Assembly (NCBI GenBank): GCA_023423695.1 | Contig: JAFAFA010000032.1 | Location: forward strand, 1-64,000 | Length of the DNA: 64,000 bases | Origin: Pseudomonadota bacterium | GTDB taxonomy: Bacteria > Pseudomonadota > Alphaproteobacteria > Azospirillales > Azospirillaceae | Direction of reading: 5' to 3' | Shown here: piece by piece, positions 39,070 to 50,342 of the stretch | Layout of the letters: each line of letters starts with the position of its first letter | How positions within the stretch are numbered: the first letter of the stretch is position 1 | Notes under the pieces: generated by a model | Databases searched by the model: none | What the model saw: the letters and a program-made list of their open reading frames with translations, nothing else | What the model was told of the DNA's origin: nothing | Position numbers and translations under genes: made by a program

Positions 39070-39221
39070 ATCTTACGGTCAATCGCCAATTCCCGGTCCG
39101 GCGGCCGGCATTGCTGCGATGCGGCGGAAAACCGTCTACCCCGTTCGCCGGGGCTTGCGCAGCCGCCTGAAAAAGCCAATTGGAGTGTGGGATTTGCGAT
39201 AAGATCGGTTCAGGCGCGTGC

Positions 39222-40508
39222 ATGTCGATATGGCAGGGCAAGGTTGGGTTGAAGGGGCATCGGGCGACGGTTCGGGACGATCTGGTCGAATGTCCGGATT
39301 GCGGGCGGCTTCACCGTGTCCGTGAGTTGCCCCGCAGCGGCCGGGCCGTCTGCACCCGGTGCGGCGCGCTGCTGTACCGGCATGTGACGGGCGGGGTGCG
39401 CCATGCCCTGCCGATGGCGCTGACCGCGCTGCTGCTGCTGGGCCTGATCGCCGTCAATCCGCTGATGGCGGTGCATATCCAGGGCAACGACCGCGCCGGT
39501 CTGGTCACCACCGGGTTGGAGGCGCTGGCCGACCAGGGGATGTGGCCGCTGTCGCTGCTGGTCGGGGTGCTGGTGCTGGCTGCGCCGGTGGCCCGCGTGA
39601 TGGGGGTGATCGCCGTGCTGCTCCGCCTGCACGGGGGACGCCCGCCGGGATCGCCGCGTTCGACCGCCCGGCTGTTCGCCCTGACCGAGTCCCTGCGCCC
39701 CTGGGCGATGCTGGACGTCTTCCTGCTCGGCCTGCTGGTCGGTTATTCCAAGCTTTACGGCTTCGCCAATGCCGAGTTGCTCACCGGCGGGCTGGCGCTC
39801 GGCGGTTATGTGCTGGCAGTCACAGCGATGGACCAGGGGCTCGACCGCCGGGCGTTGTGGTCGGCCATCGACCATGCGCCCGCAGATCCGTCGCCGTACC
39901 CGCAGCGATGGGTCGCCTGCCCGGTCTGCCAGCGGGTCCACGGCCATGATCATGAGCCCGCGCCGCACCGCTGCACCCGCTGCGGCAGCCGCATGCATCC
40001 GCGGGAGCCCGACAGCCTGGGGCGCACCACGGCGCTGGTTGCGACCAGTGCCATCCTCTATGTGCCGGCCAACCTGCTGCCGGTGATGACCGTGGTCAAT
40101 TTCGGCCAGGGCGACCCCAGCACGATCCTGGGCGGGGTGGGAGAGCTGGCCGGATCCGGCATGTGGCCGCTGGCCCTGCTGGTCTTCGTCGCCAGCATCG
40201 CGGTGCCGCTGCTGAAGCTGGGCGGGCTGGCGTGGTTCGTCGTTGCCGCATGGCGCGGATCGGCCGCGCGGCTGCGGGGACGCACCCGGCTCTACCGTTT
40301 CATCGACGCCATCGGGCGCTGGTCCAATGTGGACGTATTCATGATCGCCATCCTCACGGCACTTGTGCAGTTCGGCGCCGTCGCCTCCGTCCGCGCCGAT
40401 TCCGGCGCGATCGCCTTCGCCGCCGTGGTCATCCTGACCATGCTGGCAAGCCACGTCTTCGACCCGCGCGTGATGTGGGACCGGGCGGACGGGGTGCGGC
40501 ATGACTGA
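39222..40508 (+). CDS. pqiA: PqiA, paraquat-inducible inner-membrane protein
   Basis: 428-aa membrane protein with two similar halves, each with a Cys4 zinc-ribbon-like start (ECPDCGRLHR...CTRCGALL and ACPVCQRVHG...CTRCGSRM) followed by about four helices. This duplicated layout is typical of PqiA. PqiABC is thought to move lipids between the inner and outer membranes. ATG 39222 was chosen over an upstream TTG. The 3' end overlaps pqiB by eight bases. Confidence 0.92.
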   Translation: MSIWQGKVGLKGHRATVRDDLVECPDCGRLHRVRELPRSGRAVCTRCGALLYRHVTGGVRHALPMALTALLLLGLIAVNPLMAVHIQGNDRAGLVTTGLEALADQGMWPLSLLVGVLVLAAPVARVMGVIAVLLRLHGGRPPGSPRSTARLFALTESLRPWAMLDVFLLGLLVGYSKLYGFANAELLTGGLALGGYVLAVTAMDQGLDRRALWSAIDHAPADPSPYPQRWVACPVCQRVHGHDHEPAPHRCTRCGSRMHPREPDSLGRTTALVATSAILYVPANLLPVMTVVNFGQGDPSTILGGVGELAGSGMWPLALLVFVASIAVPLLKLGGLAWFVVAAWRGSAARLRGRTRLYRFIDAIGRWSNVDVFMIAILTALVQFGAVASVRADSGAIAFAAVVILTMLASHVFDPRVMWDRADGVRHD

Positions 40509-42198
40509 CGCCGGCCAGCCCCCGCCTCCCGCCTCTGCCGCTGCTCCGCCGCCTCCCCCGACACCGCCGGAGGTCGAGGTATCGACGCGACGCAGGCTGT
40601 CCTTCCTGTGGCTGCTGCCGCTGGTGGCCGCGCTGATCGCCGGCTGGCTGGGCTGGCGCTGGCTGGAGGACCGCGGCCCGCAGATCGTCATCACCTTCCA
40701 GTCCGGCGACGGGCTGGAGGCCGGGCGGACCCGCATCAAGCACAAGAACGTCGATCTCGGCGTGATCGACTCTGTCCGCCTGTCCGACGACCTGTCCCAG
40801 GTGATCGCCACCGCCCGCATGGACCGCTCCGCCGGCCGGCACCTGAAGGAGGGAACCCGCTTCTGGGTCGTGGCGCCACGCCTCAGCCTGGGCGGCATAT
40901 CGGGTCTGAGCACCGTGGTGTCCGGCACCTATGTGGAGATGGAGCCCGGCGGCGGTGAGGACCGGCGCGAGTTCGACGCGCTGGACGAGCCGCCGGTGAT
41001 CCGCGCCGACGTACCGGGCCGCAGCTTCTCCTTGAAGGCGGAACAGCTGGGATCGCTGGCGCAGGGCTCGCCGGTCTATTTCCGCGGCGTCCAGGTGGGC
41101 GAGGTGATGGGCTACAACCTGTCGCCCCAGGATCGCACCGTGTCGGTCTCCATCTTCATCCGCGCGCCCTACGAGGGGCTGGTGCACGAGGGGAGCCGGT
41201 TCTGGCGGTCATCGGGCGTCCAGTTCACAGCCGGGGCCGAGGGCCTGAAGTTCCAGACCGAATCGCTGAAGACCCTGGCGCTGGGCGGCGTGGTGCTGGA
41301 AACCCCGCCCGATCCGGAGGCCGGAGGGCAGGCGAAGGACTGGGCGACCTTCACCCTTTACGAGGATCAGGCCACTGCCGCCGCCGCGCGCGACCGGCTG
41401 CGCGTGCGCTACCGGCTGGAGTTCCCCGGCTCGATCCAGGGCCTGCAGGCCGGCGCGCCGGTGCTGCTGCGCGGCCTGACGGTCGGGCATGTGGCGGCTG
41501 TCCGGCTGGAGTATGACGAGGCGACGCAGGAACTGCGCATTCCCGTCGAGATCGACTTCGAACCCGATCTAGTCGCCCGGACCTACGCCGTCATCGACGG
41601 TCGGCCGATGGACGAGGCGGCGGTGCGCAGGCTGATCGCCACCCAGGTTGAAAAGGGGCTGCGCGCCCGTCTGGCATCCGGGAACCTGCTGACCGGGCAG
41701 AAGCTGGTGTCCTTCGACTACGCTCCGGGCCTGCCGCCCGCGCCGGGGTCGGAGCGGTCGGAGTTGCCGACTGTGGCGTCCAGCGACCTCGATTCGATCA
41801 TGGCGTCGGCGGGGGTGGTGATGGAGAAGGTCTCCGCGCTGCCGCTGGACGGGCTGATCGCCGATCTGCGCGGCACGTTGCAGTCGGTCAGCGGGCTTGC
41901 CGGATCGCCGGATCTCGCGCGTTCCCTCGCGGCGCTCGCCAAGGCGCTGGGCAGCGCCGACGCGCTGATGCGCGATGCCGACCGCCAACTGCCGGAACTG
42001 GTGAAGAGCCTGCGCGGGGTGGCGACCGCGGCGCAGGGGACGCTGAACAGCGCCAATGGCTTGCTGGGCGGCGGCGGCGGACAGGCCGATCTGGCGGGGG
42101 TGATGCGGCAGTTGAACGACGCCGCACGCTCCTTCCGCGTGCTGGCCGACTATCTGGAACGTCACCCGGAGGCATTGCTCCGGGGCAAGAGACCATAA
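40501..42198 (+). CDS. pqiB: PqiB, MCE-domain periplasmic lipid-transport tunnel
   Basis: 565-aa protein anchored by one N-terminal helix (LSFLWLLPLVAALIAGWLGW) after a Pro-rich cytoplasmic tail. Three MCE domains follow (about residues 55-150, 170-260 and 290-400), each starting with a strand like VITFQSGDGLEAG, FSLKAEQLGSLAQGSPVYFRG or YRLEFPGSIQGLQAG. The C-terminal part is helical, as expected for the needle-like PqiB hexamer that spans the periplasm. It is translated with pqiA and pqiC. Confidence 0.93.
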   Translation: MTDAGQPPPPASAAAPPPPPTPPEVEVSTRRRLSFLWLLPLVAALIAGWLGWRWLEDRGPQIVITFQSGDGLEAGRTRIKHKNVDLGVIDSVRLSDDLSQVIATARMDRSAGRHLKEGTRFWVVAPRLSLGGISGLSTVVSGTYVEMEPGGGEDRREFDALDEPPVIRADVPGRSFSLKAEQLGSLAQGSPVYFRGVQVGEVMGYNLSPQDRTVSVSIFIRAPYEGLVHEGSRFWRSSGVQFTAGAEGLKFQTESLKTLALGGVVLETPPDPEAGGQAKDWATFTLYEDQATAAAARDRLRVRYRLEFPGSIQGLQAGAPVLLRGLTVGHVAAVRLEYDEATQELRIPVEIDFEPDLVARTYAVIDGRPMDEAAVRRLIATQVEKGLRARLASGNLLTGQKLVSFDYAPGLPPAPGSERSELPTVASSDLDSIMASAGVVMEKVSALPLDGLIADLRGTLQSVSGLAGSPDLARSLAALAKALGSADALMRDADRQLPELVKSLRGVATAAQGTLNSANGLLGGGGGQADLAGVMRQLNDAARSFRVLADYLERHPEALLRGKRP

Positions 42199-42214
42199 GG
42201 GATTGGGGGAAGGG

Positions 42215-42814
42215 ATGAGGATGGGACGGGTTCGCGGATGGCGGGCGGCGGCGATGGCGCTGCCTTTGCTGGTGCTGGCGGCCTGCCAGTCGACGCCGGA
42301 CAGCCGGCTCTACACGCTGGCGGTGGTGCCGCCGGCGGCAACGGCGCAGCCGGCCCGCACCTCACCCCAGATATTGGCCTTGGGATCGCTGGACCTGCCG
42401 ATGCTGGTCGACCGGCCGCAGATCGTCCGCCGCATCGACGGCAACCGGGTGGAGGCGCTGGAGTTCGACCGCTGGGCCGAGCCGCTGGCCGACGGGCTGC
42501 GCTCCACCCTGGCCGGCGATCTGGCGGCGCGCCTGCCGGGTGTGACCGTCCTGCCGGTGGCCGGCAGCGCGGTGGGGGAGGGCACGGCGGTGCTGGCCGT
42601 CACCGTGCTGCGATTCGATGCCGACATCGGCGGCCGGGTGGTGCTGGATGCGCAATGGAGTCTGTCGCAGGGCGGCGGCGCACGGAAGAGCGGCCCGTCG
42701 CGCGAGACGGTGGAGATCCCCGCCGCCAGCGCCGAGCCGGATGCCCTGGTGCGGGCGATGAGTCAGGCGGTCGCCACCTTCGCCGACCGCGTCGCCGCCG
42801 GGGTGCGCCGCTGA
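42215..42814 (+). CDS. pqiC: PqiC outer-membrane lipoprotein
   Basis: About 199-aa lipoprotein with the lipobox LVLAAC, then a domain of the ABC-type transport auxiliary lipoprotein family (SRLYTLAVVPP, LALGSLDLPMLVDRPQIVRR, VEALEFDRWAEPLADGLRSTLAGDLA). It should dock the PqiB tunnel to the outer membrane. ATG 42215 or 42221 are both possible behind GGGGGAAGGG. It closes the pqiABC operon. Confidence 0.9.
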   Translation: MRMGRVRGWRAAAMALPLLVLAACQSTPDSRLYTLAVVPPAATAQPARTSPQILALGSLDLPMLVDRPQIVRRIDGNRVEALEFDRWAEPLADGLRSTLAGDLAARLPGVTVLPVAGSAVGEGTAVLAVTVLRFDADIGGRVVLDAQWSLSQGGGARKSGPSRETVEIPAASAEPDALVRAMSQAVATFADRVAAGVRR

Positions 42815-42827
42815 GGAAGGGCCTTGG

Positions 42828-43367
42828 TTAGTGAAGCAAGGTAGCGCCGCGGTCGGTGGTCGGGCAGTGTCCGTCCATGCGCCCGGCCACCGTCCGATGG
42901 GGCCGGGAAGCCACCTCCACCGGGTCCGGCATCTGCAATCCCACGCGGGACAGCGCGGAGGCGAGGACGCAGAGCGGCGCCATCGCCATTCGCACGCCTG
43001 CCAGAGGCAGCCACTCGTTCATCAGCAGGCTGGCCTCGCCATGCCGACCCCGCTGGGCCAGCCGCAGCATGTCGACCAGCAGCGCCTCGTCGATCCCGAG
43101 CGATGGGCAGGGCGGCCGGTGCAGGTCCAGCGGACGGGAGGTTGCCGCCAGAACGATGCGCATCAGCGTGTCGAACGCCACCGCGGCGTCGTTGGACAGG
43201 CCCGCCGCGGTCATTCCGTCCTGCCAGTGCGGATGCTGGCGTTCCGGCTCCCGCAGGGGTTCGGCCCATAGGCGCAGCGCGGACACAACCAACGCCTCCG
43301 CCGCGTGCAAATCCTGGAAACGCTCGCGTGCCGGCAGGATACGGCGCTGGGACGACTTGGAGGACAT
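42828..43367 (-). CDS. Uncharacterised protein, 179 aa, convergent with pqiABC
   Basis: Soluble, helix-rich protein starting MSSKSSQRRILPARERF, with a GGAG site upstream. Visible traits are a basic N-terminus, Leu-rich helical segments (AEALVVSALRLWAEPL; IDEALLVDMLRLAQRG) and several histidines and cysteines toward the end (HCPTTDRGATLLH). No signal peptide or membrane segment. I do not recognise a family. Its 3' end lies 13 nt from the pqiC stop, on the opposite strand, so it is not part of that operon. Confidence 0.75.
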   Translation of the reverse strand: MSSKSSQRRILPARERFQDLHAAEALVVSALRLWAEPLREPERQHPHWQDGMTAAGLSNDAAVAFDTLMRIVLAATSRPLDLHRPPCPSLGIDEALLVDMLRLAQRGRHGEASLLMNEWLPLAGVRMAMAPLCVLASALSRVGLQMPDPVEVASRPHRTVAGRMDGHCPTTDRGATLLH

Positions 43368-43455
43368 GGCGAACTCCGCATTGGGGACAGGTGGAGGGTA
43401 GGGCGCCTCAAATGATAATGCAATTCATTCGCAATTGCATCGCGGAAAGCCACCC

Positions 43456-45639
<2,184 letters not shown>

Positions 45640-45662
45640 GGCGACTGACGGTGAGATGACGG

Positions 45663-45695
45663 CGCTTCCCTCTCCCGCGTCGGGGGAGGGAAGCG
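45663..45695. repeat. REP-like hairpin between frmA and fghA
   Basis: CGCTTCCCTC (45663-45672) complements GAGGGAAGCG (45686-45695), with further CCC/GGG pairing inside. It lies in the 88-nt gap between two co-directional genes and resembles the other CTCTCCC-type elements. Confidence 0.65.
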
Positions 45696-45727
45696 ATTCG
45701 GGCAGCGACTTACGAAAAGGTAGTTCC

Positions 45728-46579
45728 ATGACCGACCCCCTCACCACCCTGTCGGAAACCCGCGTCTTCGGCGGCCGGCTGAAGCGGGTGCGGCACCAGT
45801 CCGCGGCGGTGGATTGCGACATGACCTTCGCCATCTTCCTGCCGCCGCAGGTGGAGGACGGCGCCAAGGTTCCGGTCTTCTACTGGCTGTCGGGCCTGAC
45901 CTGCACCGACGAGAACTTCACCCAGAAGGCCGGCGCCTTCCGCGTCGCGGCCGAGCTGGGCCTCGCCATCGTCGCCCCCGACACCAGCCCGCGTGGCGAC
46001 GGCGTGCCGGGCGACCCGGACGGCGGCTGGGACTTCGGGCAGGGCGCGGGCTTCTACGTCGATGCGACGGAGGAGCCGTGGGCGCGGCATTACCGCATGC
46101 ACGACTATGTGACGCGGGAGCTGCCGGCGCTGATCGAGGAGAACTTCCCGGTCAGCGACCGACGCTCCATCGCCGGCCATTCGATGGGCGGGCATGGCGC
46201 GCTGATCTGCGCGCTGAAGCACCCTGGCGTCTACAAGGCGGTGTCGGCCTTCGCCCCCATCGTCAACCCGGCGGCGGTGCCCTGGGGCGAGAAGGCGTTC
46301 GGCCGCTATCTGGGGCCGGACCGGGACCGCTGGCTGGAGTGGGACGCCTGCGCGCTGATCGCCAAGGCGACGGAACGGCTGCCGATCCTGATCGACCAGG
46401 GCGACCGCGACGGCTTCCTGGAGGCGCAGTTGAAGCCGCAGGCGCTGGTCGAAGCGGCGGAGGCAGCCGGGCATCCGGTGACGCTGCGCATGCAGCCGGG
46501 CTACGACCACAGCTACTTCTTCATCAGCACGTTCATCGAGGATCACCTGCGCCACCATGCGGCGGCGCTGGCGGGGTAG
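45728..46579 (+). CDS. fghA: S-formylglutathione hydrolase
   Basis: 283-aa alpha/beta-hydrolase that splits S-formylglutathione to formate and glutathione, completing the FrmA pathway. The nucleophile elbow is GHSMGGHG; the acid Asp lies in DQGDRDGFL and the base His in GYDHSYFF. The Cys in [13 protein letters not shown] is a known family feature. ATG 45728 with AAAGG upstream is chosen over the longer open frame that begins inside frmA. It is probably in one transcript with frmA despite the intervening hairpin. Confidence 0.95.
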   Translation: MTDPLTTLSETRVFGGRLKRVRHQSAAVDCDMTFAIFLPPQVEDGAKVPVFYWLSGLTCTDENFTQKAGAFRVAAELGLAIVAPDTSPRGDGVPGDPDGGWDFGQGAGFYVDATEEPWARHYRMHDYVTRELPALIEENFPVSDRRSIAGHSMGGHGALICALKHPGVYKAVSAFAPIVNPAAVPWGEKAFGRYLGPDRDRWLEWDACALIAKATERLPILIDQGDRDGFLEAQLKPQALVEAAEAAGHPVTLRMQPGYDHSYFFISTFIEDHLRHHAAALAG

Positions 46580-46596
46580 GTGGCAGGCTTCGATTG

Positions 46597-46700
46597 CCCC
46601 CACCCCAACCCTCCCCCGCTGGGCGGGGGAGGGGGTAAGTGCTTATTCGGGAGAGTGACGGCAGTCCCTCCCCCGCTCAGCGGGGGAGGTTAGGTGGGGG
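46597..46700. repeat. BIME-like pair of REP hairpins
   Basis: Two hairpins: CCCTCCCCCGC-TGG-GCGGGGGAGGG (46609-46633) and CCTCCCCCGCT-C-AGCGGGGGAGG (46667-46689). The outer flanks, CCCCCACCCCAACC at 46597 and GGTTAGGTGGGGG at 46688, are also near-complements, so the whole block is an inverted pair. It lies between convergent genes. Confidence 0.8.
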
Positions 46701-46727
46701 TCTAACTCCGCACTTCCGAACCACACC

Positions 46728-47909
46728 TCACCCCACCCGCCGCGTCAGATGGTTGTCCCAGCGGTATTCCGGCGCCCGGCGTTCCGGCCCGGCGAAGGCG
46801 CTGACCGACACCGGTTCGATCACGCCCAGCCCGCTGGTCGCCAGATACCCCTCACCGTTCGGCGCCAGCCCGCATCCGTCGGCCAGTGCGGTCGAGCCCA
46901 GCCATGCGCCGGTCGCGGCGTCCCACAGCCCGATGATCCCGCCCAGCGGCGAACTGGCGGCGACGGTCCGGCCGTCCGACGCGACGCTGCCGATATAGCC
47001 TTGCATGCGAGACAGCACGTCCTCCGGCGTGTCGAACAGGCGGACGGCCCCGCTGCCGGGGCGGTGGGCGCCGGTCAGAGGCTGCAGCATGCCGATGGGC
47101 CGCTCGTCCTGGGTGCCGAAGGCGATGCCGCCGTCGTCCAGCAGGGCGATGTGGCGGATGCCGAGATTCTCGTGTTCCTCCGGCAGGCGGACCTTGTCGA
47201 GCAGTCTGCCGGTCGCCGCCTCCACATAGGTCAGCGAGGCGTCCATGCTGTCGAGGTTCAGCTTGGCTCGGCCGGTGTCGGGGTGGGTGATGACGCCGCC
47301 GTTGGCGACGGCCAGCGTCGTCCCGTCCTGCATCAGGATCAGTTCGTGCGGCCCCAGCCCGTGGGTCGGGATGGCGCCGACGCGGCGGTAATTGTCGGTG
47401 GCGTCATAAATGCCGATGGCCCCCTCCTCGCGCGGGACATCGTCCTCGGCGACATAGAGGGTGCGGCCGTCGGCGGAATAATCACCATGACCGGTAAAAC
47501 GGCGGTCGTCCGGCGCCCGCACAACGGGACCGGCGGCACCGTCGGCCAGCGACAGGGTCTGGAACCAGCGGCCGGGCCGGCGGGCGAACACCACCGCTTC
47601 GGCCATGCCTGGACGAGGCGTGATGCCGTGGGCGCGGCCGGGGGTGGGGGTGGTAAACAGCACCTTGCCGACAGGATTCAGCGCGGCGACGCCGTAGCTC
47701 GGCTCGGCCCCGGCGGTGGCATAGGCGTTGAGGTAGATCGCGCCGTTGCCGGCGGCGTGGGCCTTGCCGGTCAGCATGGCGAGCAGCCCGCCGCCCAGCA
47801 GGCGCCCGCCCGCCATCAGACGCCCACCCGCCATCAGACGCCCACCCAACGCCGGACCGGCGAGCAGGCCGAGGATGTTCCGGCGGTCCATCGCGCCCTT
47901 TCCGGCCAT
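46728..47909 (-). CDS. DUF1513 protein of the imelysin iron cluster
   Basis: About 393-aa exported protein with a beta-propeller-like DUF1513 domain (DYSADGRTLYVAEDD, GAIGIYDATDNYRRVGAIPTHGLGPHEL, NGGVITHPDTGRAKLNLD, GRTVAASSPLGGIIGLWDAATG). It is a regular partner of imelysin and di-heme cytochrome genes in putative iron-uptake clusters. Its signal peptide contains an 18-bp tandem repeat giving GGRLMA-GGRLMA-GGRLLG. It starts three bases past the imelysin stop. ATG 47891 (MDRRN) is an alternative start. Molecular function is unknown. Confidence 0.88.
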   Translation of the reverse strand: MAGKGAMDRRNILGLLAGPALGGRLMAGGRLMAGGRLLGGGLLAMLTGKAHAAGNGAIYLNAYATAGAEPSYGVAALNPVGKVLFTTPTPGRAHGITPRPGMAEAVVFARRPGRWFQTLSLADGAAGPVVRAPDDRRFTGHGDYSADGRTLYVAEDDVPREEGAIGIYDATDNYRRVGAIPTHGLGPHELILMQDGTTLAVANGGVITHPDTGRAKLNLDSMDASLTYVEAATGRLLDKVRLPEEHENLGIRHIALLDDGGIAFGTQDERPIGMLQPLTGAHRPGSGAVRLFDTPEDVLSRMQGYIGSVASDGRTVAASSPLGGIIGLWDAATGAWLGSTALADGCGLAPNGEGYLATSGLGVIEPVSVSAFAGPERRAPEYRWDNHLTRRVG

Positions 47910-47912
47910 GGT

Positions 47913-49028
47913 TCAGTCCCCATCCAGTTCGTTGAAGCCCAGCGTGATGTCCAGCAGCGGGGCGAGCGTGCCCAGCATCTCCACCCGCGCCGCCTTGATC
48001 AGGCGCAGCGCGCCGTCGGTCTTCTTGCGGGCGGCGGGATCGGTCACCGCCTTGTTCAGCGGGCCGGGCACCGCCTCCACCGCGCCGATGGCGGCAGAGA
48101 AACTCTCATCGATCGCCTGCCTGGCGGTCGCCCCGTCTTCGCCCGGCGGCAGCAGCGAAACGAAGCCCGGCCCGCCATTCTCGCCCATCAGCAGGGCGCG
48201 CAGCCCTTCCAGGTTCAGCGCGATGTTGCGAAGCGCACGGCCGCTGCGCAGGGCCTCTACCACCGCCGGCTTGGCATCCTCGATGCCGGTGCCGAGCGGG
48301 GCCATCAGCTTCTGGTCGATGATCACCTGCATGGCGGTGATGGCGGAAGCGTAGAGCGTGTTCACGGCCTCCGACGCGGTGGGGCCGAGGACGGTCGCCT
48401 GACCGGCGGCCAGCGGCGCCTCCAGTTCCTTCCAGCCGTCGCGGGCATCGGCCGCGATGGCGGCGACGTTGCGGGCGGCGGCGGCGGCGAGCAGCCCACG
48501 GTAGCGCTTGGCGTCGCTGCCGGTGAAGCTCTCCACCGTCACGTTCTCGTCGAACAGCAGCCGTTCCAGCACGGTCAGGCCCTGCACGGCCGCGCTCTGA
48601 CGGGCGAGCGCCCCCGGTTGCAGCAGTTTCGGGTCGTGGTCGCGCAGGATCTGGCCGATCTGGCGCTGGACCACGCCCGCCCGTTCCGGCCAGAAGGACA
48701 GGCGGTCGGCCCGCAGGTTCACGGTCAGCGGACCCGGCCGCAGATGCTGTACGCCGGCCCAGGCGTCGGTGACCCGGGTGTGGGCCGTCCGCGCCTCCTC
48801 CAGGCCGGCGGCGCTGGGGCCGGCGGCGAAGCGGTCGAGCGTGTCGGCATAGGTGGTGGCTGCGGCCACCAGCGCGTCGAAGCGGGGAAGGGCATGGGTG
48901 CGGACCATGCCGGCAAGGAATTCGCCGTCCTTGTCCGACTGGCGGGCGGCGAAGGCCGGGGTCCGGGGCAGCAGGGCCGCCACGGCGGCGGCGGCCGACA
49001 TCAGTCCAAGCACTATGCGGCGTCGCAT
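47913..49028 (-). CDS. Imelysin-family periplasmic protein (second copy, altered GxHxxE motif)
   Basis: 371-aa imelysin-like protein with signal peptide (MRRRIVLGLMSAAAAVAALL...AFA). Helical imelysin segments are visible (RADRLSFWPERAGVVQRQIGQIL; VQGLTVLERLLFDE). The GxHxxE motif that marks imelysins reads GLTVLE, so the histidine is lost. This subtype occurs with IrpA-type genes in the same clusters. ATG 49028 with GAAGGG is preferred. It is fourth in the leftward iron operon. Whether it binds metal is uncertain. Confidence 0.85.
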   Translation of the reverse strand: MRRRIVLGLMSAAAAVAALLPRTPAFAARQSDKDGEFLAGMVRTHALPRFDALVAAATTYADTLDRFAAGPSAAGLEEARTAHTRVTDAWAGVQHLRPGPLTVNLRADRLSFWPERAGVVQRQIGQILRDHDPKLLQPGALARQSAAVQGLTVLERLLFDENVTVESFTGSDAKRYRGLLAAAAARNVAAIAADARDGWKELEAPLAAGQATVLGPTASEAVNTLYASAITAMQVIIDQKLMAPLGTGIEDAKPAVVEALRSGRALRNIALNLEGLRALLMGENGGPGFVSLLPPGEDGATARQAIDESFSAAIGAVEAVPGPLNKAVTDPAARKKTDGALRLIKAARVEMLGTLAPLLDITLGFNELDGD

Positions 49029-49078
49029 ACGATCAAATCCCTTCTGCCGGTTACGCGGATCGAAACCCCGCTCATCCT

Positions 49079-50341
49079 TTACAAACCCAGCACGTAGCGC
49101 ACCAGCCGTTTCCGCTCCGCCGCCGCCAGGGCCATGAAGCGGTCCTTCGCTCCCTCCGCCTCGCCACCGTGCCACAGGATGGCTTCGGTCACGCTGCGGG
49201 CGCGGCCGTCATGCAGCAGCGAAAGCTGGCCGTCCTTGGCCGCGAGCCGGTTCAGCCCCCACAGCGGCGTGGTGCGCCAGTCGCTCCCGCGCGCCTCGCC
49301 CATCGGCAACGCGTCGCCCAGGGCGGGGCCGAGGTCGTGCAGCAGCATGTCGCTGTGCGGGAAGATGTCGCGGTTGGACAGGGCCGGATGCGCCGGGTCC
49401 TCCACCGTGCGCCAAGATGGCCGGTGGCAGGCGGCGCATCCGGTGTCAGCGAACAGCTTGGTCCCGGCCTTGTCCTTCGACGCTTCCAGGCTGCCGTCGG
49501 GCGGCAGGTCGCGCAGATAGCCGTCGATCAGGCCGATCACCGTGCTGGGGATTTCCAGCCCTTCGAACTGCTTGGAATCGCCGTGCGGGGCGTTGCGGCA
49601 GGCGGTCTGCGCCGGGGTGCAGTCGGCCCAAGGTTCGGGAAAGGCCGGGGTCGACATGCCGATGTCGAGGCTGAACGCCTCCGCATCCTGGTGGTCGAGC
49701 GTGGGGTGCATCGCCTTCCAGCCGAAACGGCCGACCTGACGCTTGCCGTCCACCGTCACATGGTTGACCCGGCCGGCCACCGGGCCACCGGACGCCACCT
49801 GCCTTGCCGCCTCCGCCTCGATCGCCTCTGCCGGGATGCGATCCAGCAGGCCCAGTCCATGAACGCGCGGGGACACGCGTGCGGACATCACCGTCGCTTC
49901 GGCCAGCGGGCCATAGCCGAGATCCTCGACGACCGGCGTGGGATGGCGCAGCCGGACGGTCTCGCCGTCGGGGAAGCGCACCACCTCCTCACGGTAGGCG
50001 ACGCGGGGGCGTCCTTCGATCACCTGTCCGAGGATGGCGTTGGCCTGGATCTGCCGGCCATAGACCGGGTCGTCGTTCAGCTTGATCGCATAGCCTACGC
50101 CCTGGTCCCCCTCCACCGTCGGGTCGGGCGGACGCCCGCCGCCGCCGCGTGGATGGCAGGTGGCGCAGGACCGCGCATTGTAGAGCGGACCGAGCCCGTC
50201 CGCCGCCTGGGTCGCGGTGGGCGCCGCCACCCACATGCGGCGGAACAGAGCCTCGCCGATGCGGTTGTCTAGGCCGTCGGCGGCCTGCGCGTGGGGCGCG
50301 AAGAGGACGCACAAGGCGGCCAATGTCAGGCGGAACGGCAT
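49079..50341 (-). CDS. Di-heme c-type oxidoreductase (thiol oxidoreductase-like)
   Basis: About 420-aa periplasmic c-type cytochrome. Signal peptide ends APHAQA. Two CXXCH haem sites are present: CATCH (residues about 60-70) and CAACH in the C-terminal half, with extra histidines as possible distal ligands (FPHSDMLLHDLG). It resembles the putative thiol oxidoreductases, related to MauG/di-heme peroxidases, found beside imelysins. It may oxidise iron or handle electrons during uptake. It begins one base after the multicopper oxidase stop, so the operon is tight. Confidence 0.9.
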   Translation of the reverse strand: MPFRLTLAALCVLFAPHAQAADGLDNRIGEALFRRMWVAAPTATQAADGLGPLYNARSCATCHPRGGGGRPPDPTVEGDQGVGYAIKLNDDPVYGRQIQANAILGQVIEGRPRVAYREEVVRFPDGETVRLRHPTPVVEDLGYGPLAEATVMSARVSPRVHGLGLLDRIPAEAIEAEAARQVASGGPVAGRVNHVTVDGKRQVGRFGWKAMHPTLDHQDAEAFSLDIGMSTPAFPEPWADCTPAQTACRNAPHGDSKQFEGLEIPSTVIGLIDGYLRDLPPDGSLEASKDKAGTKLFADTGCAACHRPSWRTVEDPAHPALSNRDIFPHSDMLLHDLGPALGDALPMGEARGSDWRTTPLWGLNRLAAKDGQLSLLHDGRARSVTEAILWHGGEAEGAKDRFMALAAAERKRLVRYVLGL

Positions 50342-50342
50342 C

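Noticed and set aside
46749..49097. 782-codon plus-strand frame across the DUF1513 and imelysin genes
   Set aside because: Antisense shadow; it would cover two clear minus-strand genes.
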